A stretch of DNA of 64,000 bases, taken from positions 2,294,001 through 2,358,000 of the forward strand of contig CM035307.1 in the NCBI GenBank assembly GCA_002900995.3, given 5' to 3'. Of the stretch, positions 26,099 through 38,135 are shown in pieces. Source of the stretch: Ganoderma boninense (Eukaryota; Basidiomycota; Agaricomycetes; Polyporales; Polyporaceae). How positions within the stretch are numbered: position 1 is the stretch's first letter; each line of letters begins with the position of its first letter. The notes under the pieces are model-generated. The model worked only from the letters and a program-made list of their open reading frames with translations, was not told where the DNA came from and did not search any database. The position numbers and the translations under genes were made by a program.

Positions 26099-27018
26099 TC
26101 TGTGGCAATGGTGTGAGACTGAGCATGGAAGAGCCAGTCCGTTTATAAGTTCGCCGATGGGACCGAGCCTGCGTGGGCAAGCTTGGCAATCTGACCCACC
26201 TCTTGGTGCGAACTCCGCAAGTATTTAGAACTGTGTTTGGAATGTGTGTATTGCGGCCGTCCTGAGAAAAAATCGTGAGCTGACTATTCAAATGCCGATG
26301 AGTGAATGGCGTGTTGCGAAACCATTAGGAAGAAAAGCTTTTGTTACGGGAGTTCCGAACTACATATCTGGGCCCGTTGAAGTCCGTTTTGTTTGAACAG
26401 CGCCCCTAGATAGTAACGAGTGGTGACGATGAAACCTTCAGGCCAAAGTCAGGCGCATAATACTATTCCACACCAATTTGGCAACGTAGTCATCAACAGA
26501 GATTAAGTGGGCATACCTAAGGTTACAAGGCGAGCGTCACTCCGAGGGTAGAGGAGACATCCATCTCATAAGACGCGTGCACTGGCACCTCAATGCATAA
26601 CCACCAGTGCTGAGGGTGATCAGCACAAGGCAGCAAGGGTGGTATGCATCATAGGCCGAGGTGAATGCCAATGAGATTTTACAGTTGGCGGAAGAGCATA
26701 GGAGGCCACCGGTCAGCTGGTCCGCTGCAGGAGGGTGTTCAATGTTCCAGTCCAAGACCGATGGTCGCTGGCAACGCGCAGGCGCAGCGACGAGTCGTCG
26801 TAAGCGCCATGGACTGCGATGAGAATCTGAGATCCTAACTAGATGGGCGTCTATATGTGCAGGACCGTGACGTCTCGACAGGGTTGTGTACTTGAGTCTG
26901 GCTTGCCTTTGCCTTCTTGCCCTCTTGTCCGCTACACGACCTCTCCTGCTTGCTCGACAATATATATTCCTTCTCACGTATTACTCGTGCACGCCCGCGT
27001 CCTTCCTGCAATCTTGCT
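26099..27018. other. Divergent intergenic region
   Basis: About 920 bp between copy 2 of the monooxygenase and VPS52. No supported gene; several short frames only. Confidence 0.5.
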
Positions 27019-29419
27019 ATGGCCGACATTAGCGAACACACCCTTCGCAGGGAAGCACCCGACCCTGCTCCGTGTCCTACACAAACGGAACCTCCTTGTG
27101 AGTACTTGTAGCATCCGTACATTCATCGCCTACATGTATTTGGAAGACCAGCTGCGAGCACGAGACTTTGTGGAACTCCATGACCAGGTCCAGGTAATTC
27201 ATCCACTTAACTGTCCCGATGTCTACCTCACACCTGCTGCTCAGACAAGTGTCAACCTTCTCGACTCGTTGGAAGGATTTCTCTCCACATTCCAGAAGGA
27301 TCTCTCTGCTGTGTCGGGTCAAATATCGAACCTTCAAGACAGGAGCAAGGAGATTGACAATAGGCTCAAGGGCAGAAGGGTGAGTTCTCTCTTCAACGCG
27401 CATCACCTACAGACACTCAAGTGTTGGTTCAGAAAATCGAGAAACCGCTCTCGAACCTCATTATTGATTTAAGCATACCTCCAGCACTTGCAACCCTGAT
27501 TTTGGACACCCATGTCGACGATACCTGGATCCCTGCCATTGTGGAATTCGAGCGACGTCTCGATACCCTCAAATTGCGAGTTCGTGTTAAGGCTGCGCGC
27601 GATTTATCCGAAGTCGCGGAAGGTCTGCGAATTGTGGTAAGCACATTTCATCCATCACTTATTGCGTCGCCCCTCAATCTAGTCCTTAGGCTGCAACGAA
27701 GCTCCGCACATTCTTCCTCTCGATGCTCGAGCCGATGCGGACGAGCATGACCACAAACCTCCAGATGATTCAGTCGTCTGTCTGGATGAAGTATCGTCCA
27801 CTATTCGTATTCCTCCAGCGACACGCGAGCAATGTCGCGAGCGAAATACAACGCGCATATATCAGTACTGTGCGCACGTTCTACGAGACCGGCTTCCGAA
27901 GATACTTGCGGGGCCTTGGGTGGGTGAAAGTAAGTAGTTCTACCTTCTACTTCTCGCAATTCTCATTCGAGTCATGTAGGCGCGAACGGTGGAGAAGTCT
28001 GAGGGTATCGCAAGTGGTTTGGAATCACCACAACAAGGGTTTGACTACGACGCCAGTCGGTTAGCGTACGCTCGGGTTGATGGACCCAGTGTCACCATGG
28101 CTTACATGACTGAAGACAAAGCCCATGTATGTTACCTTTATGTCTCTCCAGTTCTAACACCATAAGACCTGACCTTGGCATCCACTGATAGAAAGAACCT
28201 CTGGAGGCTCTAATTCGTTCCGCGCTGATGGTCCTCATGGACAATGCGACAGCAGAATACGTGTTCATCACGTCCTTCTTCGCCAACGAGCCACGCATAT
28301 CGCCGCAAGGTAGAGATGGCCTAGCCCCTGCCATGTCGCCGCCCATCCTTTCGCCAACCTTTGGAGACTTCGACGAACTCCGCTCAGAAGTTGGCAACGA
28401 AAGCGTATCACCGCGTACCCGCGTAGTCAACATTCATAGTGTTGCCCAAGGGTCCCTCAGCCACGAACAGAGCGCAAAGGAGGAACAAGCCGCGCTGAAC
28501 GCCGTGTGGAAGCAGGTCATGGATCCCGTCCTAGACTACTGTCAGGTGCATACATTCCTGTCCTGAACACCGTTAATCGCCCGGTTCTGACATCCACACT
28601 TCTAGACGTTTGTCAACAATGCCATCGACCCTGCGCCCCCAGTCATCCCGCTGCTGACGATCATCCGACTCACGGAGGATGTTGTCGCGGAGGTGCAAAG
28701 GCGTGGCTGTAGCCCGCTCGAGACGTATATTTTTGCTCTCCGTTTGAAGATGTGGCCTGTGTTCCAGAAGCTCATGGCAGAGCATGTCGATGCGCTCAAG
28801 AAATTCGCCGAGGGCGCGGCGCCTGCTGGGTACTTCCGGCGCGGCGGCACTACCGACGCTACCGTCTCTACTGTAAGTATCGGCCTTCACGAACACCGGG
28901 TTTTTCGCTTCTAGATATTTGTGTCGTATCTGTTCGATGCGGCGCATATTGACCACGGGTTTATGTACAGATATGTCGCCGCTATGTCATCCTCTTCAAT
29001 TCGTTTGTCGCTCTCACCGATCAACCTGAAGAGACGATGATCTTCTCGAAGTACGTGTGGATGGTTTCATCTCTTGTATAACTATAACTTCGCTTCTAAC
29101 GTGACATCTCCTGTACATTCAGCTTGCTTCGATTGCGCCAAGAGCTATCTAAACTGATTACCACCCATACGGACAAGTTGGGCGATGCTGTGGGTAAAGC
29201 ATCAGCTCAGTCCACATTCTACGAACTCCTCCTGCAGGGCCTGAGCGTGAGCATACTACGTCCTTCCCCCACATCTTCACGGTTCTAACCAAGTTGCATT
29301 CTGCACAGAATGGGCCTCGTCCAACGAGCCATCCAAAGGCTCAGAGCGAGCTTGCCTACTGGCGGGAGCGTGATGAGGAGTCTCGACGCCGCGTCGTGTC
29401 CACGCACGGCCGCCGATGA
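27019..29419 (+). CDS. VPS52: GARP/EARP tethering complex subunit Vps52
   Basis: Eleven exons (27019-27097, 27147-27193, 27245-27379, 27433-27636, 27690-27929, 27980-28126, 28192-28545, 28606-28872, 28971-29050, 29123-29246, 29309-29419) give 595 residues. The N-terminal part has the coiled-coil signature SLEGFLSTFQKDLSAVSGQI, followed by KIEKPLSNLIIDLSIP and the helical-bundle segments FLSMLEPMRTS and YRPLFVFLQRHASNVASEIQ. The C-terminal half (SPLETYIFALRLKMWPVFQK; RYVILFNSFVALTD) matches the Vps52/Sac2 family. Vps52 with Vps51, 53 and 54 tethers endosome-derived vesicles at the trans-Golgi. It is shorter than the animal protein (about 720). The exon-8/9 join over 28873-28970 is the least certain. 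Confidence 0.88.
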
Positions 29420-29852
29420 CGGATAACTATAGACACAGTACAGTATAACGCATGGGCATGTAACTTATTGGCCCCGGCAATAGGGTTTCGTGTGGAGCGA
29501 TCCGTAAAGCGCGAGGCGAAAATGTGAAGACCAAGGATGAGCGATACGACGAAAAGTTGCATCAATACCGAGGGGCAAGAAACTCTGGATAAGCTACTAT
29601 CCAACCAACTGCCTGTCCATTCCAGAACCTCCGTGACTATGACTATGACCATGACCATACGATGCAGGTATATGAGTAGAATATGAGTGCGGGATATGAT
29701 GACGATGACAATGTTCAAAGTGAGTCCGCATAAATCATGTCGTATAAGGGGGGAACGCGGGCGGAGTTTTGTTCGTCCTACTTGACAAAGACAATGAGCA
29801 ACGTTAACGTCTGTTGCCTGTCCCCCTTCTCACACCTCGCCGGCCAACACAC
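29420..29852. other. Convergent intergenic region VPS52/EFR3
   Basis: About 430 bp with short TGACYATGAC-like repeats around 29636-29660. Presumed 3' UTRs. Confidence 0.5.
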
Positions 29853-32800
29853 TCACCTCGACTGTGTTTTCTGAAGCCCAGGGAACGATGACTTGAGGAT
29901 CGCGCTCCCGTTCACGGTCGGCGGCCGCCCGATGCCGAGCTTGTTGAGCACGTCCTTGACCTCGCCGGGACGTGGCTTCGCGCGCTGCTGTGGGCGCGAG
30001 CGGGTCGGCGCGAGCTTCGAGAAGCCGTCGGGGAACACGCTCGACGTGTGGTCGAGCGTCGAGATGGACGGCACGCGCCCGGCGAGGTTCGGGTTCGACA
30101 TGCTGCTGCGGCCCTCGAGCGCCTCGCGGAGGTCGGTGACGCCGACCGCGCGGGCGGAGCGCGCGAGACTCTGCATCGAGAGGTTCTCCGTGTGCATGAG
30201 CGTGGGCGCGACCTTGACGAGGGGCGAGAGGCCGTCGCCCGAGAAAGACTCGAAGCGTCGCTTCGTCTCCATCGCTGCGCGGGAGAAGCAGGCGAGCGGC
30301 CCCGAAGCAGATCGCAGCGGCGAGCCAACGCGAGCGGGAGGGGGCCGAAAGATGCGTGGTTAAACGGAAGCAGGGGCAGGAGCGGGAAGCCATTAGCACC
30401 AGGTGTGAGAAGCGCGGAGAGAAGGGCTCACATTCCCGGAACGCGCTGTTTGCAGTCCATTCTGCACCATCCAGTCGGCGCAGCAGGTCCGCTGGTCCAA
30501 GGCCAGTGGCCTCCTGGACGCACTCGCTGTCTGCGATCGCATTGAGCAGCGCGTCCGTGTCGATGTTCGGCAGCGGCCCGCTGATCGCCAGGTCCACAGG
30601 GAAAGGGATCGCTTGCTGCGGAGGCTGCAAGGTTCCGAACTGCCAGTCCGGCAAGTTTGGCAGCGCAGCAGCGGGGGGATGGCAGATAGTGCCTAACAAA
30701 AAAAAAGAAACCATCGTCAACCGATCGCGGGTGACCGTTAGAAATGAACAGGGGACGAACCTTTTGTGCAATGTCCGTAACGGCAGGGCAATTCCAGACC
30801 TTACCGATAACCAGCCAAGTCTTCGCGACGAGCTCCTTGATCGCGCAGACAACAGGTGGCATCGACGGCTCCGGCTCACCGCTAGCCCTGGTGGCACGCT
30901 CAAGCGCAGCGAGCATCGGGACCCCAATAAGCAAACTCCGGACAGGGAGGTTCTCATGCACGGCCTTGAGCACCGCGCAGATGTTCCCGATGTCGGAGAA
31001 CTCCGCCGCAACGCGCCCCGCAATGGATATCCTTGACGGGGCTTCCTTGAGCAGGCGCGAGATGAGTGATGTGCGGCGGGAACGTGGCGGGACGCTGATC
31101 GATGGCCGGTTTGCAGACTGCACGTCGCTCTTCTCGGTGGCAGACGCAGAGAGCTCCTCGCCATTGGTGGTGGGCGCTGGTGTCATGCGCTCAGGGGACG
31201 GCGGGTTGCTAAGCAGGCCGAGGGTTGGCGAGGTCGCGAGTGCGTACGCATATGCATGCAGCGCGTTAAGGAACCGTGTGGTGGAGTCGCCGTACAGTAG
31301 GGCCGTCATAGTGCTTGCTTGGTGCATTGGTCCTTCCACAATTGGCCGTGGCCGCTTCACCCCGTCAGAGTCAGTCTTGTCTCCAAGCTTCGGAATCTCT
31401 GTCTCGATGTACTCCACCAAGGCCTTCGCGTAGTCCGCACGGATGGCGTGCTCACGGTCACATAGTAGTGAAAGCGTGTCCTGCCAAGTCTCTGGGGTGA
31501 CCTTTGTACGGCGCGAGGGGCGGATGTGTCCCTCGTTCGACGTGCGAGGAGGATCCGGGCTATGTGGAATGGTAGCAGCAGTCCCGCCTGCCTTCTTCTC
31601 GTCTTCAGGGTCCTTCCCTGCGTCGTGCAGATCCGCTGCGTGGATGAGACCAAGAAGGCCGGCGAGAAGGCAACGGACGGCCTGTATGCGCGCAGGTTCT
31701 AGGTGTGCCTTCCCTACTCCGGAGATCCCGTTCACTTCCACGATGACGAGCCTACTAATGAGCTCCGCGGCGAGGTCCTGGATCTGATCTGCGTAATAGA
31801 CGTGTGTACCGAGAGATGAGACACACTCGACCAGCGCAGGCAGGAGAGTGTCCTCAGAGGACACCGCTATTCGCCGTAGGATGATGGAGATGAGACTGGA
31901 GATGATGTCGGAGGTGGAGAGATTGACCAGAGGCGTTGGGGATGTGAATACGGTGGTTACCATGGCCGCAAGCGTTGAGTGCCTTGCTGTTGGTTGTGGC
32001 GCGTCTTGGCACTCCGCGAGACATTCGACCAGCCGCGTAGGAATACCATACCGGTATTGATACTGAGTCCACTCTGCCGACCTTTCAGCTAGCCAGCGGC
32101 AGTGATCTAACTTATCCCATCCCCCCACCTCATCAAGGGTATCAAGAGAAGCCTTCACCACGGCAGAGGCCTGGAAGCCATTGGTGTGTGATAGAAGGGA
32201 TGAGGTTGCGCGTAATGCGGTGTTAGCCACGTCCGCAGAAGTGGGCCCAGCGTCTCCGTCGACGTGGATGTGAATGGAAGCAGCTCTTCGCTCCAATGTA
32301 GGCCTAGAACGGAACTCATCGAGAATGGGTGAGTTGGGCTGCTGTTTAATATCCGCAATCCTAGAAAACCCATTAACAATCCACAGTAGAATGATACGAT
32401 GCATGGAGACACACTGGTCGTCTAATACGGACACGTCGACTTGGAAGAAAAGGGGCAGGATGGCGCGCATGAGGACTTGTACTTGTTGTTGGAAATGAGT
32501 TTGGGAGTGAAACAGCGCCTCCGAGTTGACTGCGCTCGCGAGGGCGGCTAGACCAACAAGTCGTGTGCTAGTTTAACACTACAAGTCACTAACATGCATG
32601 AGGGGTACGCGTGGTTTGTGGTACGTACCGATTGCGACTTTCGTGGTCAGGAAGTTCAATGTGGCTGAGCCTCGCAAAGTGTTGAAGGCAGGACATGTAA
32701 TCCGCGGTAACCCTTTGGTCGCCACCAATTACGAGGCCATCGGTGTATGTTGTCCATGCAGTGAACTAGAACGAAGATAGAGAAAATGTTGAATGCCGCG

Positions 32801-33255
32801 TGACAAGGAAGGACATACCACAGAAGCCGCTCGGGCCGCAATTTCGAGGTCTGTGGGCAAGGCCGAGAGAGTAGCATTCACGGAAGACAAGAGGGCTGGG
32901 GAGAGCAAAGCGAGGTCTCTCCTGCATTCTGCTGCAATTGCCTTGAATATGGCCAAGGTGATCAAGAGGGTCCTGAAAAGTTGATTGCTCTAGGAGGTAC
33001 ATTGTGGGAGGGCACAGAACGTACGGTCGTGCTCTTGAATTTCCAGCGGCGGCTTTCCTGCTGTCCGCTTTTACGCGCTTTTCAAGCTCGCTCCCAAGTT
33101 TGGTAACCTTGCCGGGGCGATTTGCGGCATAGTACGTTAGGCGGGAGAGCTCTTGGGAGTTTGGAGAGTAGTCGGGACCGGCAGTGGGAGAGAGCAGAGG
33201 ATGGCGGATAGCAAGCAGAGACGAGCTGGATATGGTTCGGGGTAAGGATATGCAT
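29853..33255 (-). CDS. EFR3: Efr3, plasma-membrane anchor of PI4-kinase Stt4, with apparent +1 frameshift in exon 1
   Basis: Six exons (33255-33025, 32972-32819, 32765-32629, 32567-30757, 30692-30432, 30274-29853) give 1,004 residues once one extra base is discounted. The start MHILTPNHIQLVSACYPP and the segment NSQELSRLTYYAANRPGKV are characteristic of fungal Efr3. The protein is an all-helical rod that recruits Ypp1/TTC7 and PI4KIIIα to the plasma membrane, usually through N-terminal palmitoylated cysteines (Cys15 here is a candidate). The frame of the start segment and that of the following TAGPDYSPNSQ differ by one base near 33184-33195, with no possible intron between. The exon sum is 3,016 nt, one more than a multiple of three. 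In so conserved a gene an assembly error is the likelier cause. Confidence 0.85.
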
Positions 33256-33597
33256 GCAGGGGGATATGCCAGTTGGACGGAGATGAAGGAGAGACAGTTG
33301 AGTGAAGGAGCGGAGTTAGACGACGACAGAGACATGCTCGACTCCTTGCGCCCCATGCTCCCAACCCCACAGCCGCCCGCCACCGTCACAGATCCAAATC
33401 GGGGCCCATTCATCCGCTTCCAGGAACGCAGTTCTCTCCATACACTACCCACGCGCCCAGGCCACTTGCTGAATTCCTGCCACATAACACAACAGGTCCA
33501 GTCGTGGAGTTCATACATGCAATTCGGATGCGCCACAGGTCCTGCATGCGCAGCTCTACAACATACGATTCTACAACACTGTTCACCCCTTGCTGTT
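33256..33597. other. Short intergenic region
   Basis: 342 bp between the BRCT gene stop and the EFR3 start, both on the minus strand. Presumed EFR3 promoter. Nothing else seen. Confidence 0.5.
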
Positions 33598-34645
33598 CTA
33601 CTTAGATGATGATGATCCTGGACGGAAGATGTCCGTAATCTTGGAAGTACTCGTGTCCTTGATAACCGCATACTCTCTCTCGGACAGTCGCTTCCCTGCC
33701 TTGATGCTCTCTGTCACCCATTCGGGCCTGACCACATGTACCAACCCCTTCGACTTTGTCGTCAGGAACTTGTGTGTCTTCGCCCCACTCAGCTGCTGCG
33801 ACGTCAGGATATGAGTCGCTCCGGAGACCGTATGCCTGCGCCACCATCCTCAAGTTAGCGAGTGACAACGCTAGCTGAGGGGCGGCAGGATGAAACACAC
33901 ATGACTCGACCGCCAGAAATGGTCACAATCCGCTTCATCTCGATGTCGGTCGTGCCCTCCAGGTACCCATTAATGTATATTCGGACGTTGCGTAGGACTT
34001 CTGCTGATGTTTCGGGAAGCTGTCTTGAAAGCTTGTCATGGCGAACTTCCAGGTACGACCTGCGCGGCCCGCGTCCGTCACCCCGCTGGTGGCCAGTCGC
34101 GGCGGAGCATACAAAATCTACAAGGCAGGTGATGAGCGGTGGTTTCATGCATAATGATAGGAAGTTGAAGAGTGTCGCTTAGCACATCGGCCAGGGCTGT
34201 CTGACCCTGCAACCATCCTACTTACGGTGCGATGCGCACACCCAGATTGACGGAACAGGGTCTTGAAGGACTCACCTGAGCGTTCGTAGATGTTCGAGTG
34301 CGTGATTGGGTTTGACTCGTCCTTGAGGGTGTTCAAAAGGTGCTTCGTGAGCGCAGATGCAGATGGCTTCGGTTGGGCCGCTGCTTGGGCCTCTTTCTTC
34401 AAGGGGGCGAGAATCCTGACCAATACATGCAGGTCAGATCTCGGCAAAAGGGGTTTACGTTAGGGTGGTTGAACCTACTTCTCCGTTCGCCTCTTATCCT
34501 TCCAGTCCTCGAACTTGCGCTCGTTGCTCCTGCTCACACCGTACGGGTTGTATCTGAACTTCTGCCGGTCAGTCTTGTTGGTGGCGTCTTGTTTTCCGCC
34601 AAGGTGGGCGGCCGTCGGCTTCTTGAGTGTGACGAACTTGTCCAT
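33598..34645 (-). CDS. Single-BRCT-domain protein, Rev1 N-terminus-like
   Basis: Exons 34645-34479, 34415-34226, 34085-33901 and 33835-33598 encode 259 residues. The C-terminal ~95 residues are a BRCT domain: NVRIYINGYLEGTTDIEMKR, ISGGR, SGATHILTSQQLSGAK, VVRPEWVTESIKAGKRL. The N-terminal ~150 residues are basic and polar (MDKFVTLKKPTAAHLGG; DWKDKRRTEK) without a known domain. BRCT domains bind phosphopeptides or DNA ends in damage responses. The closest style I can name is the N-terminal BRCT of the translesion polymerase Rev1, but no polymerase domain follows, so it is not Rev1 itself. A free-standing short BRCT protein acting in DNA repair is inferred. Confidence 0.8.
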
Positions 34646-35141
34646 CACTGCTATGAATACAGTCGGATATGCAGGCGAGAGGCGTTGTGGTTCAAGCGGT
34701 CATGACAAGAAGTGTCCAAGAAGATAAGTTACGGACGTCGAGCGTTGAAGAGGTTGTGGTTCAAACAGAAGAAGCGTGACACTAGCTCTGACTGACGCCA
34801 CAGACGTGTTGTTTGACAAACAAAGTCGCGGTCACGTGCTTCCTCGTCCTCCGAAACATCGCCTTGGATTTTCCTGCATAACTCCTCAACTATCGCCGAT
34901 TCGACGGCAAGGCAGATCGTCACCCAAGCACCTCTCATATAAAGTACACGGGAACTATAGGCTCTCGGAAACCTTGGCTCTATCAACATGGCTCCAATTC
35001 AACCGGTCGTGACCTGTAGGCGTGGCGACAACGTGGAACCTGTCTCTGTGCCCGCACAGATTATCCGGGACTTGAAGATATATACCGGACGCCTCAGCAG
35101 CGAGCAGCGAGCGTGCCGAGCGACTGAGCCTGTAGCCCACC
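34646..35141. promoter_or_regulatory. Divergent promoter region with TATA at 35078-35084
   Basis: About 500 bp between the BRCT gene and the secreted-protein gene. ATATATA at 35078-35084 is well placed, about 58 bases before the ATG at 35142. A second TATAAA lies at 34938-34943. A strong TATA box suits an inducible secreted-protein gene. Confidence 0.5.
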
Positions 35142-36012
35142 ATGTCCCTCGCAGCCATGTTTCTCCGATGTGCCCTCGTATCCTTCCTAGGCTCGCTAGT
35201 GTTCGTCACAGCGATGCCATCGTTCGACGGCGTCACCTCCTGGTCGTCGATCGGAAACCTCGTCCCCGGGTTGACACATCTCGAGGGACTCGGTCCCTCA
35301 ACAACCCAGGGCACGGCGAGCCATGTGCCCTTCTACCTGTCCATCGGTGCGACGCGAGGTGAGCCCACCGTCAGCCCAGCCTCAACTGCATACATAGGAA
35401 CGCACTCACCGACCCGCCCGAACCTGCCCTGCCCCCGGTGTGCATACTGGCACCGATAATGGCACTGGCACGCAGGTAACCCAGGGAACGTGACCATGTA
35501 CCGCAACAAGTCCCCGCCGCTGTTCTACATCCACCAGAACCAGCTCTGGCACTACCACAACGACTCCACGATCCTCCCCGTCAACGTCCACAACACGACC
35601 GGCTCTGCCCAGCTGCCCCTCCAGATGATCGCCGACCCCGCGCCTGGCGGGGTCCCCGGGGGCCGCTGGCGCTGGCAGGCCACGATGCTGTTCTACGAGA
35701 ACGGCGCGCAGAACAACGAGGGGCTGTTCTACTCGTGCGCCGACGTCAACGGGCTCAACGGCATGTTCCTCTTCCTCCAGTGGTGCGTACTGCGTACTGT
35801 GTCCGCCTTCCCCCGTCTGGTTCGTTCGCGGAGTCCAACGGCGCGCCCGTGTGGACCGGGTGGTCAGCGGGAGCCCACAACCGCATCTCCGACCCCATCA
35901 TCAAACCACTCACTGATATGCTTCTTGACTTCTTCGCTTTGACAGTTCTGCGCCGCCGCCTGGATGTACGCCTTTCACCGTGCACAGCTTCAATAGCAAC
36001 CGCATGGTCTGA
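35142..36012 (+). CDS. Small secreted protein, function unknown
   Basis: Exons 35142-35358, 35476-35782 and 35946-36012 give 196 residues. Residues 1-25 (MSLAAMFLRCALVSFLGSLV…) are a clear signal peptide. The mature part contains SFDGVTSWSSIGN, an Asn-rich segment with several N-glycosylation sequons (NVT, NKS, NDS, NTT), and RWRWQATMLFYEN. Two cysteines sit in the C-terminal SAPPPGC-type end. No transmembrane segment or catalytic motif is visible. The last intron (35783-35945) encloses GC-rich sequence that might be an alternative exon, so the C-terminus is less certain. Likely an extracellular protein of a lineage-specific family, possibly effector-like or wall-associated (inference). Confidence 0.7.
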
Positions 36013-36142
36013 GAGGCGGAGGATGAATCATGGCGGGGGTTGGACGCACATACTTGCATGTCAGTTGTACCAATATTATTCCATCTCACGAAGAAAGCGC
36101 ACGAGGATTAAATTATATTCCGACAACGACCAATGGAGACAA

Positions 36143-37906
36143 TCATTTCCTCCGGATGCGAGTATCTAGACGCTTCACGGCAAGCCCGAGGGCGAAGAAA
36201 CCCAGAAGCGCTGTTGCAGAGGCGATCGCCTTTCGCAGGTGTGCGGTGAAAGGTACCTTGTAGGTCACCTAATGCGGAGATGCTTAGCACAGAGTCAGGG
36301 TATGTAGAACTATAACTCCTCACGTAAATAATACCACCGTGCTTGTCCGTGAGCTGCTTGTACTTGAGGGTCACTTTGGGCCGACCCACGGTGTCGAGGT
36401 ATGAGATGTGCGTAGAGATCCTCTCGGAGAGGGCGGGATACGGCGCATAGTAGTCAATATCGCTGACAACAACACCGATCAGTGGAACCACATTGATGTT
36501 CCAACCCGCAGAGCTTACGTTGCGCCCTCCGGCAAGACGATCTTGACCTCAGCGTCGTCAACGACTGTGCCGGGGATAACCGTCATGATGGGCACCCCAA
36601 TGACGTACTTGCCCGTCTTGCTATCGAAGCCGGCATAGTCCGCGAGCGGGGAGTCCCATCCCAAGGTGAAGCTGTAGTTCCAGCCACCCATGATGGGATA
36701 ACGCGGGCGCATCTCAAGGACGCTGAATCGGTTAGCCTCGACACCCTTGGGAGTAGAAGGGGTTGTGCGGAGAGCAGAGGTGGACACGTTCCCGACCAGA
36801 TCGTAGTAATACACGTTGTGGATACCAGCAGGGAGGTGAAGCTGGAGGGAAGGGATGACGTGAGGGGCGGGCCTGCCAAAGTAAGCTTGGCTCTGGAACT
36901 CGAGACGAGAGAAATGCCCTTTCAAACTGGTCAACGAACAACGACGGTTAGGTCAAAATTCAGCGGCGACTGAATTCACAAGAACCTACCGAGGACCGGC
37001 GTTATGGAAATGGTAGTTGTCCTCGATGTTGAGGTTTGCTCCCCAGTGACTGATCTCCGCTGCGCGCTCAAGTTTGGTGACTTCGAGGACAGGGAAGTCA
37101 AGCGTATAGTGGACGACAACTTCCTTCTGCTTTTTGTCGACAAAGGCACTGGTGGCGGAAGGAGGGATATTGTGGAAGGGGCCGTAGGTGATAGTCGCGC
37201 CTGCCTTGGTCACAACGGCGTCGGTCGTGAACTCGACATCCTCCGGGGTAGTGTACGAGTGAACCTGGGGACTCGGCGACCTGCAGCAGAAGTGCACGAC
37301 TTGGTCAGCAAGGTATTGAATATATGCGCCGCAAAAACGTACTTGATCTTTGTCCGCTGAACAGCAGTCTTGTACGGGCTCAGAACCAGGAGATCAGAGT
37401 GGTACTTCAGGGATTGCGGGTCCTTTTGCGCCGCCTCCTCCGGCCAGGGGTACGTCGCGTGCGTCTGGACCGTCTCAATCACAAGGTTGGCTGTCTGGTT
37501 CACGTTCAAAGCCTTGGGAAGCTCGACCGTGTATAGATAGACTCCGCTGGTAACGTAACGCGTCCACGTTACAGCTGGCTTTGCCTAGCAAGCTCAAGCG
37601 CAGCACATACCTGTCCTGGTGGTACCCGAAGTCTTCTAGCGGCAACCGCTCCGTCTGTCCCTTCAGCTTGGCCTCTAGCCAGCTCGTGTGTCCGTGCTCC
37701 TGTTCCCCGAGCGCGATAGTATAGACATTTGAGCTGTCTTCGAGCGCTTTGATGGCATACGTGGTCGTGAGGTGCACGAGGGCGCCTCCCAGGTCAACCG
37801 TGCGGACGATCGCGGTGTTTTCGAACGAATTAGCGGCAGATGCACATAGCGGAAGAAGGAAGACAGAGAGAAGGAGCGAGAAGGGGGCCCGCCAGTGCCG
37901 CGACAT
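36143..37906 (-). CDS. OST1: Oligosaccharyltransferase subunit Ost1 (ribophorin I)
   Basis: Six exons (37906-37611, 37546-37343, 37280-36990, 36926-36519, 36462-36324, 36268-36143) give 487 residues, close to yeast Ost1 (476). Residues 1-24 are a cleavable signal peptide (ending LCASA). The luminal domain has SFENTAIVRTVDLGGALVHL, VELPKALNVNQTANLVIETV and HWGANLNIEDNYHFHNAGP. A C-terminal membrane helix (ASATALLGFFALGLAV) is followed by a short basic cytosolic tail ending DTRIRRK. Ost1 is a core, non-catalytic subunit of the ER oligosaccharyltransferase that N-glycosylates nascent proteins. The stop lies 131 bp from that of the convergent secreted-protein gene. Confidence 0.93.
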
Positions 37907-38135
37907 AGTAAAGGGGAAACGGAGGAGACAAGGACGTGGTCCACGACGAAGTGTGCTTTAGCGCGAGCGTGTCGTGGCGCGTCGCCAGAAATAGCGCTGT
38001 TCTCTGTATGCTTGCTGCGCATGTATACGCCTCTACTTACGCGCGAGCCTCGCACACTCGCATCCACAGCACACGCAAGCAGCGTCCGTAAATTATCAGT
38101 AGTTCTATATAGTATGCGCGAGATACATGAGTCCT

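Noticed and set aside
29830..31164. Long minus frame overlapping the 3' half of EFR3
   Set aside because: Only the part 30692-30432 of this frame is used as an EFR3 exon; the rest is intron or an out-of-frame shadow.
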